Counted from the first letter of the stretch, positions 48,565-58,058 are shown. The stretch: 64,000 nt of DNA from Photobacterium profundum SS9 (GCF_000196255.1 NC_006370.1:2989411-3053410); one strand, 5' to 3'. Notes: generated by a model from the letters alone, not told the origin. Made by a program: numbers and translations.

Positions 48565-50278
48565 TTTTGACCTTCCCAAATAATGCTTTTATCATTTCAC
48601 CCGCCTCACCTGCTGGGGTTTTAATTTCAATGATCGTGGTTTTTGGCTGGGTTAATGCGTACAGGCATTGTTCTTCGGCTTGAGGCAATGATTCTGGGCA
48701 GTAATAAGCTAAACCAAACATTGCCGCTGCATGGCTAAATTCAAGTCCATGCGGCATACGATAGAGCTCATCACGTTGAAGCGCAGGTACCGGCAATAAA
48801 TCGAAAATACCACCACCATCATTATTCGTTACGATGATCACTACGGGTTGAGATACATCACGCAGTAACGCCAATGAATTAAGATCGTATAACAGTGATG
48901 TATCACCCAACAATCCTACCATTGGCGCTTGTCTGGCTTTATTAATGCCAGCGATGGTCGCTATCAAACCATCAATGCCTGACGCCCCACGATTGGCGAA
49001 TGTTGCCGTTGAGGGTAATTTACCCACCATATCCAACAAACGGATAATTAAGCTATTACCCAAAAACAATTCGGTTTTATCAGGTAACCATGCCCCTAAA
49101 TTTACCGCTAAAGATAACTCGGTAAGTTGGTCTGAATACTCGCCCAGCATCTCAAAATAACGTTCAGATACAACTTGTAAAGGCATAGCCCAACCAGCGT
49201 GCTCACTGTTTTCGGTAAGGGACAACGCGCATGTAGCCCACTCACCAATAGGGGCTTGAATTCGCGAACTACGACGATGTGTTGAATCCAAACGACCCGC
49301 ACGGGGATCAATCAACCAATAATGTTCAATACTACTCGTCGCAATAAACTGTAATAAACGCTTAGAAACAATACGGGCGCCAAACTGAATAACCGTATCA
49401 GCTTGTTGAAGAAACGCCTGACAACTGGCATTTTGCAGCCAAACATCAAAGCCTGCCCATGCACTACTGCCACCAGCCTGTGGATCCAATAATAATGGCC
49501 ACCCCAGTTTTTCAGCCAGCAAGGTAACTTGACCCAGCTCTTCTGGCGCTAAACGCCCTACAATCACAACACCTTTACGCTGGGTTAATGATTGCCATTG
49601 CCGTTTATCTATCGCGATATGCGGAGCTAAAGCTTGCTGGTGTGATACATAGGGTAATTCATCACCTTTCCACTCAGAAACCGGGGCAAGGTATTCTGAA
49701 AAATCGACATCATCCCCATATAGCGGTTCAGGGTAATGACAATTGAAGTGTATTGCGCGCCCTTGCCGCTGTTGCAGTTGCATGGCTTCATCAATGGTCG
49801 ACAATAGCCAAGCGGGGGAAATATCTAGCGTTGGAGAGGGGATATCATGAAAAGCAGTCACATGCTGCGAAAAAATATCGTGCTGAACAATAGCCTGATT
49901 AGCCCCGCATTGAATCAACTCAACGGGTCTATCTGACGTTAGCAATACCAACTTTTCGCCAGTAAGACCAGCTTCTGCCACGGCAGGCAATAAATTAGCA
50001 ACCGCCGTACCAGATGTTACGACGACAGCAACAGGCTCTTGCGAAGCTTTCGCAATACCAAGCGCAAGAAAACCTAAGCCACGCTCATCAAAATGCGTGT
50101 GAATAGTAAGCTTATTATTTGCAACGGCAGCTAACGTCAACGACGTTGAACGAGATCCAGGGGCGATACAAATCTGTTTCACGCCCATGCGCACTAGCTC
50201 TTCCAGCATTAAACTCGCCCAAAGCGTATTTAATGCTGCACGATAATTGACCTGAGAGGTAATAGTGCCTATCGTCAT
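48548..50278 (-). CDS. menD: SEPHCHC synthase MenD
   Basis: A 576-residue thiamine-diphosphate enzyme that condenses 2-oxoglutarate with isochorismate. The N-terminal part shows CIAPGSRSTSLTLAAV and a catalytic Glu region HTHFDERGLGFLALG. The ThDP/Mg motif is GDTSLLYDLNSLALLRDV ... NNDGGGIFDLLP. Overlaps: 4 bp with menF upstream and 17 bp with menH downstream, so the operon is translationally coupled. Confidence 0.96.
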   Translation of the reverse strand: MTIGTITSQVNYRAALNTLWASLMLEELVRMGVKQICIAPGSRSTSLTLAAVANNKLTIHTHFDERGLGFLALGIAKASQEPVAVVVTSGTAVANLLPAVAEAGLTGEKLVLLTSDRPVELIQCGANQAIVQHDIFSQHVTAFHDIPSPTLDISPAWLLSTIDEAMQLQQRQGRAIHFNCHYPEPLYGDDVDFSEYLAPVSEWKGDELPYVSHQQALAPHIAIDKRQWQSLTQRKGVVIVGRLAPEELGQVTLLAEKLGWPLLLDPQAGGSSAWAGFDVWLQNASCQAFLQQADTVIQFGARIVSKRLLQFIATSSIEHYWLIDPRAGRLDSTHRRSSRIQAPIGEWATCALSLTENSEHAGWAMPLQVVSERYFEMLGEYSDQLTELSLAVNLGAWLPDKTELFLGNSLIIRLLDMVGKLPSTATFANRGASGIDGLIATIAGINKARQAPMVGLLGDTSLLYDLNSLALLRDVSQPVVIIVTNNDGGGIFDLLPVPALQRDELYRMPHGLEFSHAAAMFGLAYYCPESLPQAEEQCLYALTQPKTTIIEIKTPAGEAGEMIKALFGKVKNATLL

Positions 50279-51675
50279 GCTATTTTTCGCTCCAGCTCAG
50301 ACCTTTCATCAGGCCTATCTGATTCGAATAAACTGCATAACGTTGCTGTTTTTCGATCCAACTCTTTCCACTCACTGTCTGCTGTCGAGCCCGGCACAAT
50401 GCCAGCCCCAGCAAACAAGTGAATATCATCACCCATTATTAATGCACTGCGAATAGCAACACAGAACTCACTGCGTTGACGGCTTAGAAAGCCAACAGCA
50501 CCGCTATACCAGCCACGCGCAAATGGTTCATGCTCACTGATAAACGCTAATGCTTTATCTCGTGGTAAACCTGCAATGGCTGCGGTAGGTTGAAGGTTAT
50601 CAAGTAAATCAGCGCTGTAGACTTGCTTATGAAGCTGAGCATCAATGCCGCGCTTTAAATGCTGCACTTTACGTAGACGAATCAGTTCTGGTGTTTGCGC
50701 CACGTTCATTGACACACAACAAGGCGTTAAGCGATTCACAATATCATCAACCACTAAACGGTTTTCGTAGCCATTTTTATTATCAGCCATTAGCCAATTT
50801 GCTAAACGGTGATCTTCTGAGGCATCAAAGCCGCGTCCAATGGTTCCCGCCAAGGCTTCCGTTTTTAAATCACGATCATGACGATGAAATAATCGCTCGG
50901 GCGTTGAACCGACAAAACAATGCTTAGCATCAAGCGCCATCATAAAGTGAAAGCTATTATTGTTACTTTTACGGCTCGCCTTTAATAATTGCGCGGGGGC
51001 AACAGGTGTATCTAAAGTCAGTGTTGTACGACGTGCGAGTACTACTTTCTCAAACACTTTATTCGAAATAGACTCTAATGCCTGAGCGATCATTGATGAC
51101 CAGCCCGAATAATCTGGGGCATGTGTACGAGCAATAATATGACTATTGATCGCTGTTACTTCAGTTGCCGTTGATGAAATTTTGTTTAACGTTTCTACCA
51201 TCTTTTCTTTATCAGTCGACAGATTAACAGCAAGCTGCCAATCACCATCCATACGGATAACTTCAAGTTGAGGTAAAAAGAAAAAAGAAGAAAGACAACG
51301 ACGGTTGCGGTTAGTCCGTCCATCGAATGAACGCCCTCCCCAAATACGCTGATCATCAGCAAGCACTTTCTCAGCCACCATAGGGTCGGTGAATGTTTTG
51401 ACTTGTCCTAATGCTACAACCTCTTCACGGCTATCTCGAGATTGCCAATAAAATTTGGGAAATAGAGGTTGGGAGTCCATCCAATCAATTAGATCAGTAT
51501 TGGCTGGTAAATCCAGCGATACCATTAATCGTTGGGTTGTATCTGAAGATTGTTGAATTTTCTGAATTAAAAGATCAACTGCAGTTTGTAATGCGGTCAA
51601 GGTAACCTCACTCAGCTCTATTACACCATAACGGTCATCCCTGGCTGATTGTAAAATGTGCCTATCATTGAGCAC
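50275..51675 (-). CDS. menF: Isochorismate synthase (menaquinone-specific)
   Basis: A 466-residue chorismate-binding enzyme that makes isochorismate, the first step of menaquinone synthesis. The catalytic core occupies the C-terminal ~280 residues: FEKVVLARRTTLTLD, HCFVGSTPERLFHR, TEALAGTIGRG, HLKRGIDAQL and ELDRKTATLC. It is the first gene of the men operon. Its promoter should lie in 51676-51810, before the repeat copy B. Confidence 0.94.
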   Translation of the reverse strand: MLNDRHILQSARDDRYGVIELSEVTLTALQTAVDLLIQKIQQSSDTTQRLMVSLDLPANTDLIDWMDSQPLFPKFYWQSRDSREEVVALGQVKTFTDPMVAEKVLADDQRIWGGRSFDGRTNRNRRCLSSFFFLPQLEVIRMDGDWQLAVNLSTDKEKMVETLNKISSTATEVTAINSHIIARTHAPDYSGWSSMIAQALESISNKVFEKVVLARRTTLTLDTPVAPAQLLKASRKSNNNSFHFMMALDAKHCFVGSTPERLFHRHDRDLKTEALAGTIGRGFDASEDHRLANWLMADNKNGYENRLVVDDIVNRLTPCCVSMNVAQTPELIRLRKVQHLKRGIDAQLHKQVYSADLLDNLQPTAAIAGLPRDKALAFISEHEPFARGWYSGAVGFLSRQRSEFCVAIRSALIMGDDIHLFAGAGIVPGSTADSEWKELDRKTATLCSLFESDRPDERSELERKIA

Positions 51676-51703
51676 ACAATCCTACCCTTATGATAGTTAA
51701 ATA

Positions 51704-51726
51704 TATACTCAAGCTACTTGGGTATA
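51704..51726. repeat. Minimal palindrome from repeat family 1 ends
   Basis: TATACTCAAGCTACTTGGGTATA joins a left end and a right end of repeat family 1 almost directly. It lies about 30 bp before menF and 87 bp from full copy B. Confidence 0.6.
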
Positions 51727-51812
51727 AAACCTCATAATAAGCGGGCATTCTACCCCACTAATCACGCGCTGACTATTGATGTAACCACTCAATATAAATA
51801 TCGAACGCTTAT

Positions 51813-52077
51813 TATACCCAAGTCACCTCAAGATCCAGGATTCAGAGTGACCTCAACGTGTTTAATTCAAGGAAAATGTGTGTAGGAATGGCATTCCCTT
51901 TCAAACACATTTGACACAGAAGTAAACACGTTGAGTCACTCCCGAAGGGCGAGTTTTATTGGGCTCTAAACGGCGTTGCTAATTTTCAACGTAGAACCCT
52001 AGGTCTATAAATTAGCGCCTTGCCTAAAGCCCAATAAATTCTCGCTGAAACGAGCATCTTGAGGTAACTTGGGTATA
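51813..52077. repeat. Repeat family 1, copy B (265 bp, intact)
   Basis: Terminal inverted repeats TATACCCAAGTCACCTCAAG and ...CTTGAGGTAACTTGGGTATA. Internal stems: 51845-51864 with 51923-51941; 51874-51881 with 51905-51912, capped by GGAATGGCATTCC; 51955-51965 with 52028-52038 (perfect 11 bp); 51978-51985 with 52009-52016. It lies between divergent menF and alaA. The following 52078-52485 holds the alaA promoter and no other recognisable feature. Confidence 0.9.
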
Positions 52078-52485
52078 AGCATTATCTCCTTACAAAATGT
52101 ATACCTTCTCAGACAGCTTTTTTTACGCCCATACTTTGCTTCAATATAATAAAAACATAGAGAGCAACCGCTATTTTGATAAGGCAAAGGAAATTAAGCT
52201 CTGCAGTAATTGATAATTCCAACAGTATATTGACTGAAAACGATGATTTTTCAGCAAATAATATGGTAAATCATCAAAACCCACAGGTTGGAGTTTTTAC
52301 TTTATTGCTTTAAACGGTGTTTCTATCTAAACGACAAAGCATTAAGCAGTTGATCATACTCCTACAAACAGAATCATATTGCACAAAATATTGTTTAACC
52401 TGATTTTCACCTACCGGGTATTCCTTTTATACTGTTTTATAGTGTAATTTGGCAGTATAAGAAAATAATTCGCAGGAAAACAAAA

Positions 52486-53700
52486 ATGCATAACATCGGG
52501 ATGTCCTCCAAGCTTAATAATGTCTGCTATGACATACGTGGTCCCGTTCTGAAGCATGCCAAGCGCATGGAAGAAGAAGGCCATAAAATTTTAAAGCTTA
52601 ATATTGGTAATCCCGCCCCATTTGGTTTCGATGCCCCGGATGAGATTCTGGTTGATGTGATCCGTAACTTACCGACATCTCAAGGGTATTGTGATTCAAA
52701 AGGCATTTATCCTGCACGTAAAGCCATTGTTCAGCATTACCAAAAACGCGGTTTACTCGATCTTGATGTTGAAGATGTTTATATCGGTAATGGTGTATCT
52801 GAATTGATCGTCATGGCGATGCAAGCTTTACTAGACAACAACGATGAAATCTTAGTTCCCTCTCCTGACTATCCATTATGGACCGCAGCGGTTTCTTTGT
52901 CTGGTGGTAACCCAGTACATTATATTTGTGATGAAGAGTCAGATTGGTATCCAGACCTCGATGATATTAAGAAAAAAATCACCCCCAATACTCGCGGCAT
53001 CGTATTAATCAATCCGAATAATCCAACGGGTGCCGTTTATAGCCGCGATTTCTTACTCGAAATCGTTGAGATTGCACGTAAGCATAAGCTGATCATTTTT
53101 GCAGATGAAATCTATGACAAGATTTTATATGAAGGGGCTCAACACACCTCTATCGCGCCACTTGCGCCAGACGTTTTCTGTATCACGTTCAATGGCCTTT
53201 CTAAGTCATACCGCGTGTGTGGTTTCCGTGCAGGTTGGATGGTGCTATCAGGTCCTAAGCATGAAGCTAAGGGGTATATCGAAGGGTTAGAGATGCTGTC
53301 GTCTATGCGTCTGTGTGCCAACGTACCCATGCAGCATGCTATTCAAACGGCGATTGGTGGGTATCAGAGTATTAATGAGCTTATCTTACCGGGTGGGCGT
53401 TTATTAGAGCAGCGTGACAAAGCCTATGACTTGATCACTCAAATCCCTGGCGTTTCTTGTGTGAAGCCCAAAGGAGCGCTATATCTATTTCCGAAGTTAG
53501 ATCAGAAAAAATTCAACATCGTTGATGATCAACGCATGGCACTGGATTTCTTACAACAAGAAAAAGTGCTTATCGTGCATGGTACGGGCTTTAATTGGGA
53601 GAAACCGGACCATTTCCGTATTGTGACCTTACCCCGTGTCGATGATTTAGAAATGGCAATTGGTCGACTAGAGCGCTTCTTGCACAATTATCGTCAATAA
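52486..53700 (+). CDS. alaA: Glutamate-pyruvate aminotransferase AlaA
   Basis: A 404-residue fold-type I PLP aminotransferase, aligned with E. coli AlaA from its first residues (SSKLNNVCYDIRGPVLKHAK). Substrate and cofactor motifs are LNIGNPAPFGFDAP, INPNNPTGAVYS, DEIYDKILYEG and the PLP lysine in TFNGLSKSYRVCGFRAGW. It makes alanine from pyruvate and glutamate. AGGAA precedes the ATG. Its last 5 codons and stop form the first unit of a 16-bp tandem repeat. Confidence 0.95.
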   Translation: MHNIGMSSKLNNVCYDIRGPVLKHAKRMEEEGHKILKLNIGNPAPFGFDAPDEILVDVIRNLPTSQGYCDSKGIYPARKAIVQHYQKRGLLDLDVEDVYIGNGVSELIVMAMQALLDNNDEILVPSPDYPLWTAAVSLSGGNPVHYICDEESDWYPDLDDIKKKITPNTRGIVLINPNNPTGAVYSRDFLLEIVEIARKHKLIIFADEIYDKILYEGAQHTSIAPLAPDVFCITFNGLSKSYRVCGFRAGWMVLSGPKHEAKGYIEGLEMLSSMRLCANVPMQHAIQTAIGGYQSINELILPGGRLLEQRDKAYDLITQIPGVSCVKPKGALYLFPKLDQKKFNIVDDQRMALDFLQQEKVLIVHGTGFNWEKPDHFRIVTLPRVDDLEMAIGRLERFLHNYRQ

Positions 53701-53763
53701 CAGCTACCGTCAACAATAGCTATCGCCAATAACAGATATCGTCAGTAGCAGCTATCGCCAAAA
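53684..53763. repeat. Five 16-bp degenerate tandem repeats at the alaA 3' end
   Basis: Units start at 53684, 53700, 53716, 53732 and 53748, e.g. ACAATTATCGTCAATA, ATAGCTATCGCCAATA and GCAGCTATCGCCAAAA; consensus roughly RCAGCTATCGYCAAWA. The first unit encodes the alaA C-terminus and its stop codon, so the array seems to have grown outward from the coding end. Confidence 0.8.
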
Positions 53764-53829
53764 GAGTTGACCGTTAATATCGACCCAGTCGTTTAACGCC
53801 CCCTCTGCATCAACATCATTTTAGGTTAT

Positions 53830-53855
53830 AAGCCTCAGTTATTACTGGGGCTTTT
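53830..53855 (+). terminator. Terminator after alaA
   Basis: AAGCCTCAGT pairs with ACTGGGGCTT (one G-T), followed by TT; 130 bp beyond the stop codon, after the tandem repeats. Confidence 0.7.
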
Positions 53856-53957
53856 GTTTACCTGCTTTTAGCCATTTTCTGTTACCTTTAATAAATACGC
53901 ATTTAATACATATACCCAAGTCATCGGCCTTTATTTTTTGAAATAGGAGCACCCGAT

Positions 53958-54542
53958 ATGGAAAAAAGTCATTTCTTCGCACACCTAGCACGCATGAACC
54001 TAATTCAGCGTTGGCCACTAATGCGCAGTGTGTCGACTGAAAACATTTCAGAACATAGCCTTCAAGTTGCTTTTGTTGCTCACGCTCTCGCCCTGATAAA
54101 AAATAAAAAATTTGATGGCAATACCAATCCAGAGCGCATTGCACTATTAGGTATGTTTCACGATACCAGCGAGGTATTGACGGGAGATATGCCAACCCCG
54201 ATCAAGTATTACAACCCTGCTATTGCAGAGGAATACAAAAAAATTGAGTTAGCAGCAGAACAGAAATTGTTGTCGATGTTACCAGAAGAATTTCAGGAAG
54301 ATTACGCACCACTGCTTGATAGCCATTGCATCAATAAAGATGACTATGTGATCGTGAAACAAGCAGATTCATTATGCGCTTACCTGAAATGCCTTGAAGA
54401 ACTCAATGCAGGCAATCACGAATTTGCTCAAGCGAAAAAACGCTTAGAAAAAACCTTACAAACACGTTCTACACCTGAAATGGAATACTTCCTTAACACT
54501 TTTGTAGAGAGTTTTAATTTAACACTGGATGAAATCAGTTAA
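53958..54542 (+). CDS. yfbR: 5'-deoxynucleotidase YfbR
   Basis: A 194-residue HD-domain nucleotidase that dephosphorylates deoxyribonucleoside 5'-monophosphates. Metal-binding HD motifs are [14 protein letters not shown] (His about 33) and [21 protein letters not shown] (His-Asp about 68-69), with a later Asp in [13 protein letters not shown]. The stop codon overlaps the next gene's ATG (TAATG), coupling it to the dGTPase-like gene; both act on deoxynucleotide pools. Confidence 0.93.
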   Translation: MEKSHFFAHLARMNLIQRWPLMRSVSTENISEHSLQVAFVAHALALIKNKKFDGNTNPERIALLGMFHDTSEVLTGDMPTPIKYYNPAIAEEYKKIELAAEQKLLSMLPEEFQEDYAPLLDSHCINKDDYVIVKQADSLCAYLKCLEELNAGNHEFAQAKKRLEKTLQTRSTPEMEYFLNTFVESFNLTLDEIS

Positions 54543-55909
54543 TGACTACTTTTGTTCTATCACCCGGTTGGGAACAACGAAAGAGTAACGAACAAAAAAT
54601 GCGCCGTAACGATCATCGCTCTGTGTATCAACGAGATCGCGCCCGTATTCTACATTCAGCTGCTTTTCGACGGCTACAAGCAAAAACACAAGTACACGGT
54701 GCGGGTAATCATGATTTCTATCGCACCCGACTCACGCATTCTTTAGAAGCCTCGCAGATCGGCACTGGCATTGTTGCTCAATTAAAAATCAAACAACCCG
54801 ACTTTCGTGATTTATTGCCTTCAAATAGCTTAATGGAAAGTATCTGCCTTGCTCATGACATTGGTCATCCTCCCTTTGGCCATGGTGGTGAGGTCGCTTT
54901 AAATTATATGATGCGTGATCACGGCGGCTTTGAAGGTAATGCTCAAACATTTCGTATTGTTACCTTGCTAGAACCCTACACCGAACACCACGGGATGAAT
55001 CTCGCCAGACGCAGTCTACTGGGTTTACTTAAATATCCAGCTTATATTCAAGAGACTCAAGCCACAGAGCGCCCTAACGATGTCAGTAATTTTCGTCACC
55101 TTAAAGCCAAAGACTGGCACCCAGCGAAAGGGATTTACAGTGATGATAATAAGGCATTCCAATGGGTGCTTGAAGCCTTGTCTGATCACGACAAAGCATT
55201 GTTTAAGCAGATGCGTGGGGAACGATCATCACCACTAGAACACCAGAAAACCCGCTTCAAGTCGCTTGATTGCTCTATCATGGAGCTGGCAGACGATATC
55301 GCTTATGGTGTACATGATTTAGAAGATGCCATTGTGATGGGGATTGTGAACCGTGAGCAATGGCAAAATGCCGTCGCCAGTAAGTTGGCAGAATGTGGTG
55401 ACACTTGGTTAGAAGAACGCATCACGCAATTGAGTGAAAATTTGTTCGGCACACATTACCAACGCAAAGATGCGATTGGCGCAATGGTTAATGCTCTGCT
55501 TACATCCATTCACATTGGTCCAACGATTCAAGATGGCATTCATTGTTTTGAAGAACCATTACTGAAATGGAACGCTTTTTTAACCGAACCAATGGAACGC
55601 GCACTCGATGTATTAAAACAATTCGTCAGCGTTTATGTGGTGCAAAAACCTGAAATTCAATTATCTGAATACAAAGGCCAGCAGTTAGTGATGGAATTGT
55701 TCGATGCCTTTGCATCAGATCCAGAACGCTTACTGCCAGAAAACACCCGAGATCGTTGGCTACACGCCGTTGAGCAAAATGAAAATTCACACCGTATAAT
55801 TGCTGACTACATTTCAGGAATGACCGATGGATTTGCTCAACGATTGTATAGCACCCTTTTCCAACCAACAGCTGCAGTCGCGATTGGCAATGAAGGGCAT
55901 GGTTTATAG
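54542..55909 (+). CDS. dGTP triphosphohydrolase-like protein
   Basis: A 455-residue HD-superfamily protein of the dGTPase-like type, shorter than E. coli Dgt (505). HD motifs are [16 protein letters not shown] (about 60-75), [19 protein letters not shown] and a distal [19 protein letters not shown]. It hydrolyses dNTPs to nucleosides and triphosphate, and members of this group help control dNTP pools and can restrict phages. It is co-transcribed with yfbR by a one-base overlap. The substrate range is not visible in sequence. Confidence 0.92.
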   Translation: MTTFVLSPGWEQRKSNEQKMRRNDHRSVYQRDRARILHSAAFRRLQAKTQVHGAGNHDFYRTRLTHSLEASQIGTGIVAQLKIKQPDFRDLLPSNSLMESICLAHDIGHPPFGHGGEVALNYMMRDHGGFEGNAQTFRIVTLLEPYTEHHGMNLARRSLLGLLKYPAYIQETQATERPNDVSNFRHLKAKDWHPAKGIYSDDNKAFQWVLEALSDHDKALFKQMRGERSSPLEHQKTRFKSLDCSIMELADDIAYGVHDLEDAIVMGIVNREQWQNAVASKLAECGDTWLEERITQLSENLFGTHYQRKDAIGAMVNALLTSIHIGPTIQDGIHCFEEPLLKWNAFLTEPMERALDVLKQFVSVYVVQKPEIQLSEYKGQQLVMELFDAFASDPERLLPENTRDRWLHAVEQNENSHRIIADYISGMTDGFAQRLYSTLFQPTAAVAIGNEGHGL

Positions 55910-55930
55910 ACGCTAAACGGTAGGTTGTCG

Positions 55931-55976
55931 TTATCTCAAGATGTTTGTTTCAGCACCTTGAGGTAACATGGGTATA
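55931..55976. repeat. Degenerate short copy of repeat family 1
   Basis: TATCTCAAGATGTTTGTTTCAG... followed by CTTGAGGTAACATGGGTATA: a decayed version of the 60-bp form, between the converging dGTPase-like and DTW genes. Confidence 0.6.
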
Positions 55977-55998
55977 TATAACCAAGGAATACAGAGCG

Positions 55999-56652
55999 CT
56001 AGTTGCTAGAACCGCCATAATTTTTCTGATAAACCCCTTCAGGCATCTGCTGAATCTGAAAATCAATCATCTTATTGAAGGTATTTAATAATGGTTGAAA
56101 CTTTTCAGGGTGTTTTTCAAGTGCAATTAACGCTAAATAACCCGCTTCTACCGTTGAAACCCCCTGATCTTTAGCTGATTTACGGATGCGATAATTACCA
56201 TTGTCGGCATTATCAAGATTAACGGTTGGCAATTGCTGTAAATTACTTGATAGCTGCCACATCTTAAACGCTTTTTTCCACGTCCCATCTAATAAGATTA
56301 ATGTTCGGATCTTATTCGACGAACCCTCTTTCACTGTATCAGAGTGCATGGGTAACGAAGACGTAACGAGCTGAGAAATAGGGATTGAGCCATCCCCAGG
56401 ATAGACTATCCACACTTCTCTATTTTTATCGCTGAGTAAGGCATTTATTTCATCGTGTTCAGAAAAATCTTCACCCACCCATAGATGTGCGTTCGGCAAT
56501 GACAAAGTAAGTATTCGCGCTGTGCCAATCGCTCGATTAATCTCAGATGGATGTTGTAATATCCATAATTCAGTTTTAGCATCAATGACCTGAACCCAGT
56601 GACAAATACAGGCTTTTTTAGCCTTTTTACACTGTCCACAATATCGACTCAT
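55999..56652 (-). CDS. DTW-domain protein (tRNA aminocarboxypropyltransferase family)
   Basis: A 217-residue protein. N-terminal cysteines (MSRYCGQCKKAKKACICHW) form a putative zinc cluster. The DTW motif appears as LILLDGTWKKAFKMW (about 121-135), and the C-terminal RIRKSAKDQGVSTVEAGYLAL is typical. DTW proteins such as E. coli TapT (YfiP) transfer the aminocarboxypropyl group of S-adenosylmethionine to uridine in tRNA, making acp3U. Its start lies only 10 bp from the likely start of the divergent rhombosortase gene. Confidence 0.85.
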   Translation of the reverse strand: MSRYCGQCKKAKKACICHWVQVIDAKTELWILQHPSEINRAIGTARILTLSLPNAHLWVGEDFSEHDEINALLSDKNREVWIVYPGDGSIPISQLVTSSLPMHSDTVKEGSSNKIRTLILLDGTWKKAFKMWQLSSNLQQLPTVNLDNADNGNYRIRKSAKDQGVSTVEAGYLALIALEKHPEKFQPLLNTFNKMIDFQIQQMPEGVYQKNYGGSSN

Positions 56653-56661
56653 GAGGTTGCC

Positions 56662-57225
56662 TTGTCTATTCGTACGTATTTATTTCTCGTCATCATTCTC
56701 TGTATTATTGCGCAAGTACCCATGCTTCAGCCTTGGCTTGCTTGGGATCGTGATGCGATTCTTCAGGGTGAAATATGGCGGATATTAACAGGAAATCTAA
56801 CGCATACCAATTGGGCGCATTTGTTAATGAACGCATTAGCACTCCTGATTATTAGTTTTATTTTTCGTGCCCATTTTAATGCCAAGCGTTACACCGCTTT
56901 AATCATCGTGCTTTCTATCGGCATAGGCGGCGGAATATTCGCCACTAACATGCAATGGTATGCCGGATTATCAGGGGTACTGCATGGCATATTCGCTTGG
57001 GGGGCCATTAATGATATACGCACAAAAACTAAAGGTGGCTGGCTGTTATTTGTTGGGTTAATCATCAAGATCACTTGGGAGCAAATCTACGGCGGTTCAG
57101 CCAGTTCAGAAGCCCTCATTGGGGCTCGCGTGGCAACCGAAGCACACTTAATTGGTGCGTTAATAGGTGCATTGTCAGGCTTTATCTACTTTTTTCTTCC
57201 CGGCAAGGTACTGAATAAAAACTAA
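56662..57225 (+). CDS. rrtA: Rhombosortase (rhomboid-family intramembrane protease)
   Basis: A 187-residue membrane protein (longer if an upstream ATG at 56599 is used) of the rhombosortase group, with about six helices. The catalytic serine is in YAGLSGVLHGIFAWGA and the catalytic His in EAHLIGALIGALSGF. ILTGNLTHTNWAHLLMNALAL is a further family segment. Rhombosortases cleave proteins with a GlyGly-CTERM tail for surface anchoring or type II secretion. None of its substrates is obvious in this window. The TTG at 56662 with GAGG upstream is the likeliest start. Confidence 0.85.
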   Translation: MSIRTYLFLVIILCIIAQVPMLQPWLAWDRDAILQGEIWRILTGNLTHTNWAHLLMNALALLIISFIFRAHFNAKRYTALIIVLSIGIGGGIFATNMQWYAGLSGVLHGIFAWGAINDIRTKTKGGWLLFVGLIIKITWEQIYGGSASSEALIGARVATEAHLIGALIGALSGFIYFFLPGKVLNKN

Positions 57226-57260
57226 TTAGCCGGAATAACGAGACCTTCAACCACTGTAAA

Positions 57261-57275
57261 TGAGAATTATTATTG
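57261..57275. promoter_or_regulatory. Weak Fur-box-like sequence
   Basis: TGAGAAT-T-ATTATTG resembles a 7-1-7 Fur site with three mismatches. It lies 96 bp before the DUF1971 gene. A/T-rich sequences give such matches by chance, so this is tentative. Confidence 0.3.
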
Positions 57276-57370
57276 AACAAAATCTATAAAGATGTATTAT
57301 TTACACATCTTTATAGGTCAGAAAATCACTTTCTATAATCGATAAACATTTACTGTCAGAGAGGTTAATC

Positions 57371-57709
57371 ATGAGCCACTTACGAATTCCGAATAATTGG
57401 AAAATACAACGTTCGACTCCTTTCTTTACCAAAGATAATGTACCAGCCGCTTTGCTCTCTCATCACAATACAGCTGAAGGTGTTTTCGGTCAGCTTTGTG
57501 TAATGGAAGGCACTGTCACATATTATGGTTTTGCGGATGAGAATGCGACAGAGCCAGAAGCCATCATTGTCATTAACGCTGGGCAGTTTGCGACCAGCCC
57601 TCCTGAATACTGGCATCGTGTCGAATTATCTGAGGATGCCCAATTCAACATTAATTTTTGGTCAGACAAAGATAAAACCGATCAAGTGTTATTTAATGCA
57701 AAGAAGTAG
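57371..57709 (+). CDS. DUF1971 (cupin-like, TehB-associated) protein
   Basis: A 112-residue protein of the DUF1971 type, a small cupin-like barrel also found at the N-terminus of some tellurite-resistance TehB proteins. Features are GVFGQLCVMEGTVTYYGF, INAGQFATSPPEYWHRVEL with a His that could bind metal, and FNINFWSD. The function is unknown. GAGAGG lies before the ATG. It is monocistronic; a family 1 repeat follows its stop codon. Confidence 0.8.
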   Translation: MSHLRIPNNWKIQRSTPFFTKDNVPAALLSHHNTAEGVFGQLCVMEGTVTYYGFADENATEPEAIIVINAGQFATSPPEYWHRVELSEDAQFNINFWSDKDKTDQVLFNAKK

Positions 57710-57757
57710 TGACTTCTAAAAAGAATAAGTAAGAAGTACATGTCGCCAAGGAAGGCT

Positions 57758-58023
57758 TATACCCAAGTTACCTCAAGATGCTCGTTTCAGCGAGAGTTTA
57801 TTGGGCTCTAGGCAAGGCGCTAATTTATAGACGTAGTGATTCTACATTGAAAATTAGCAACACCGCATAAAGTCCAATAAAACTCGCCCTTAGGGAGTGA
57901 CTCAGCGTGTCTACTTCTGTGTCAAATATGCTTGAAAGGGAACGCCATTCCTACACATATTTTCCTTAAATTAAACACGCTGAGATTACTCTGAACCCTG
58001 CATTTTGAGGTAGCTTGGGTATA
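57758..58023. repeat. Repeat family 1, copy C (266 bp, inverted orientation)
   Basis: A full-length copy in the opposite orientation to copies A and B. Its complement shows the same stems: CAGCGTGTTTA with TAGACACGCTG; TTTATTGG with CCAATAAA; GCTAATTT with AAATTAGC. It lies between the DUF1971 gene and the 59-codon ORF. Confidence 0.88.
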
Positions 58024-58058
58024 TCAGAGCTTTCTCTAAAATCAAAAAGGTAACCTAA

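Noticed and set aside
52005..52187. 60-codon minus-strand frame across repeat copy B
   Set aside because: It runs through the structured repeat, is not kept in copies A or C, and lacks a ribosome site.
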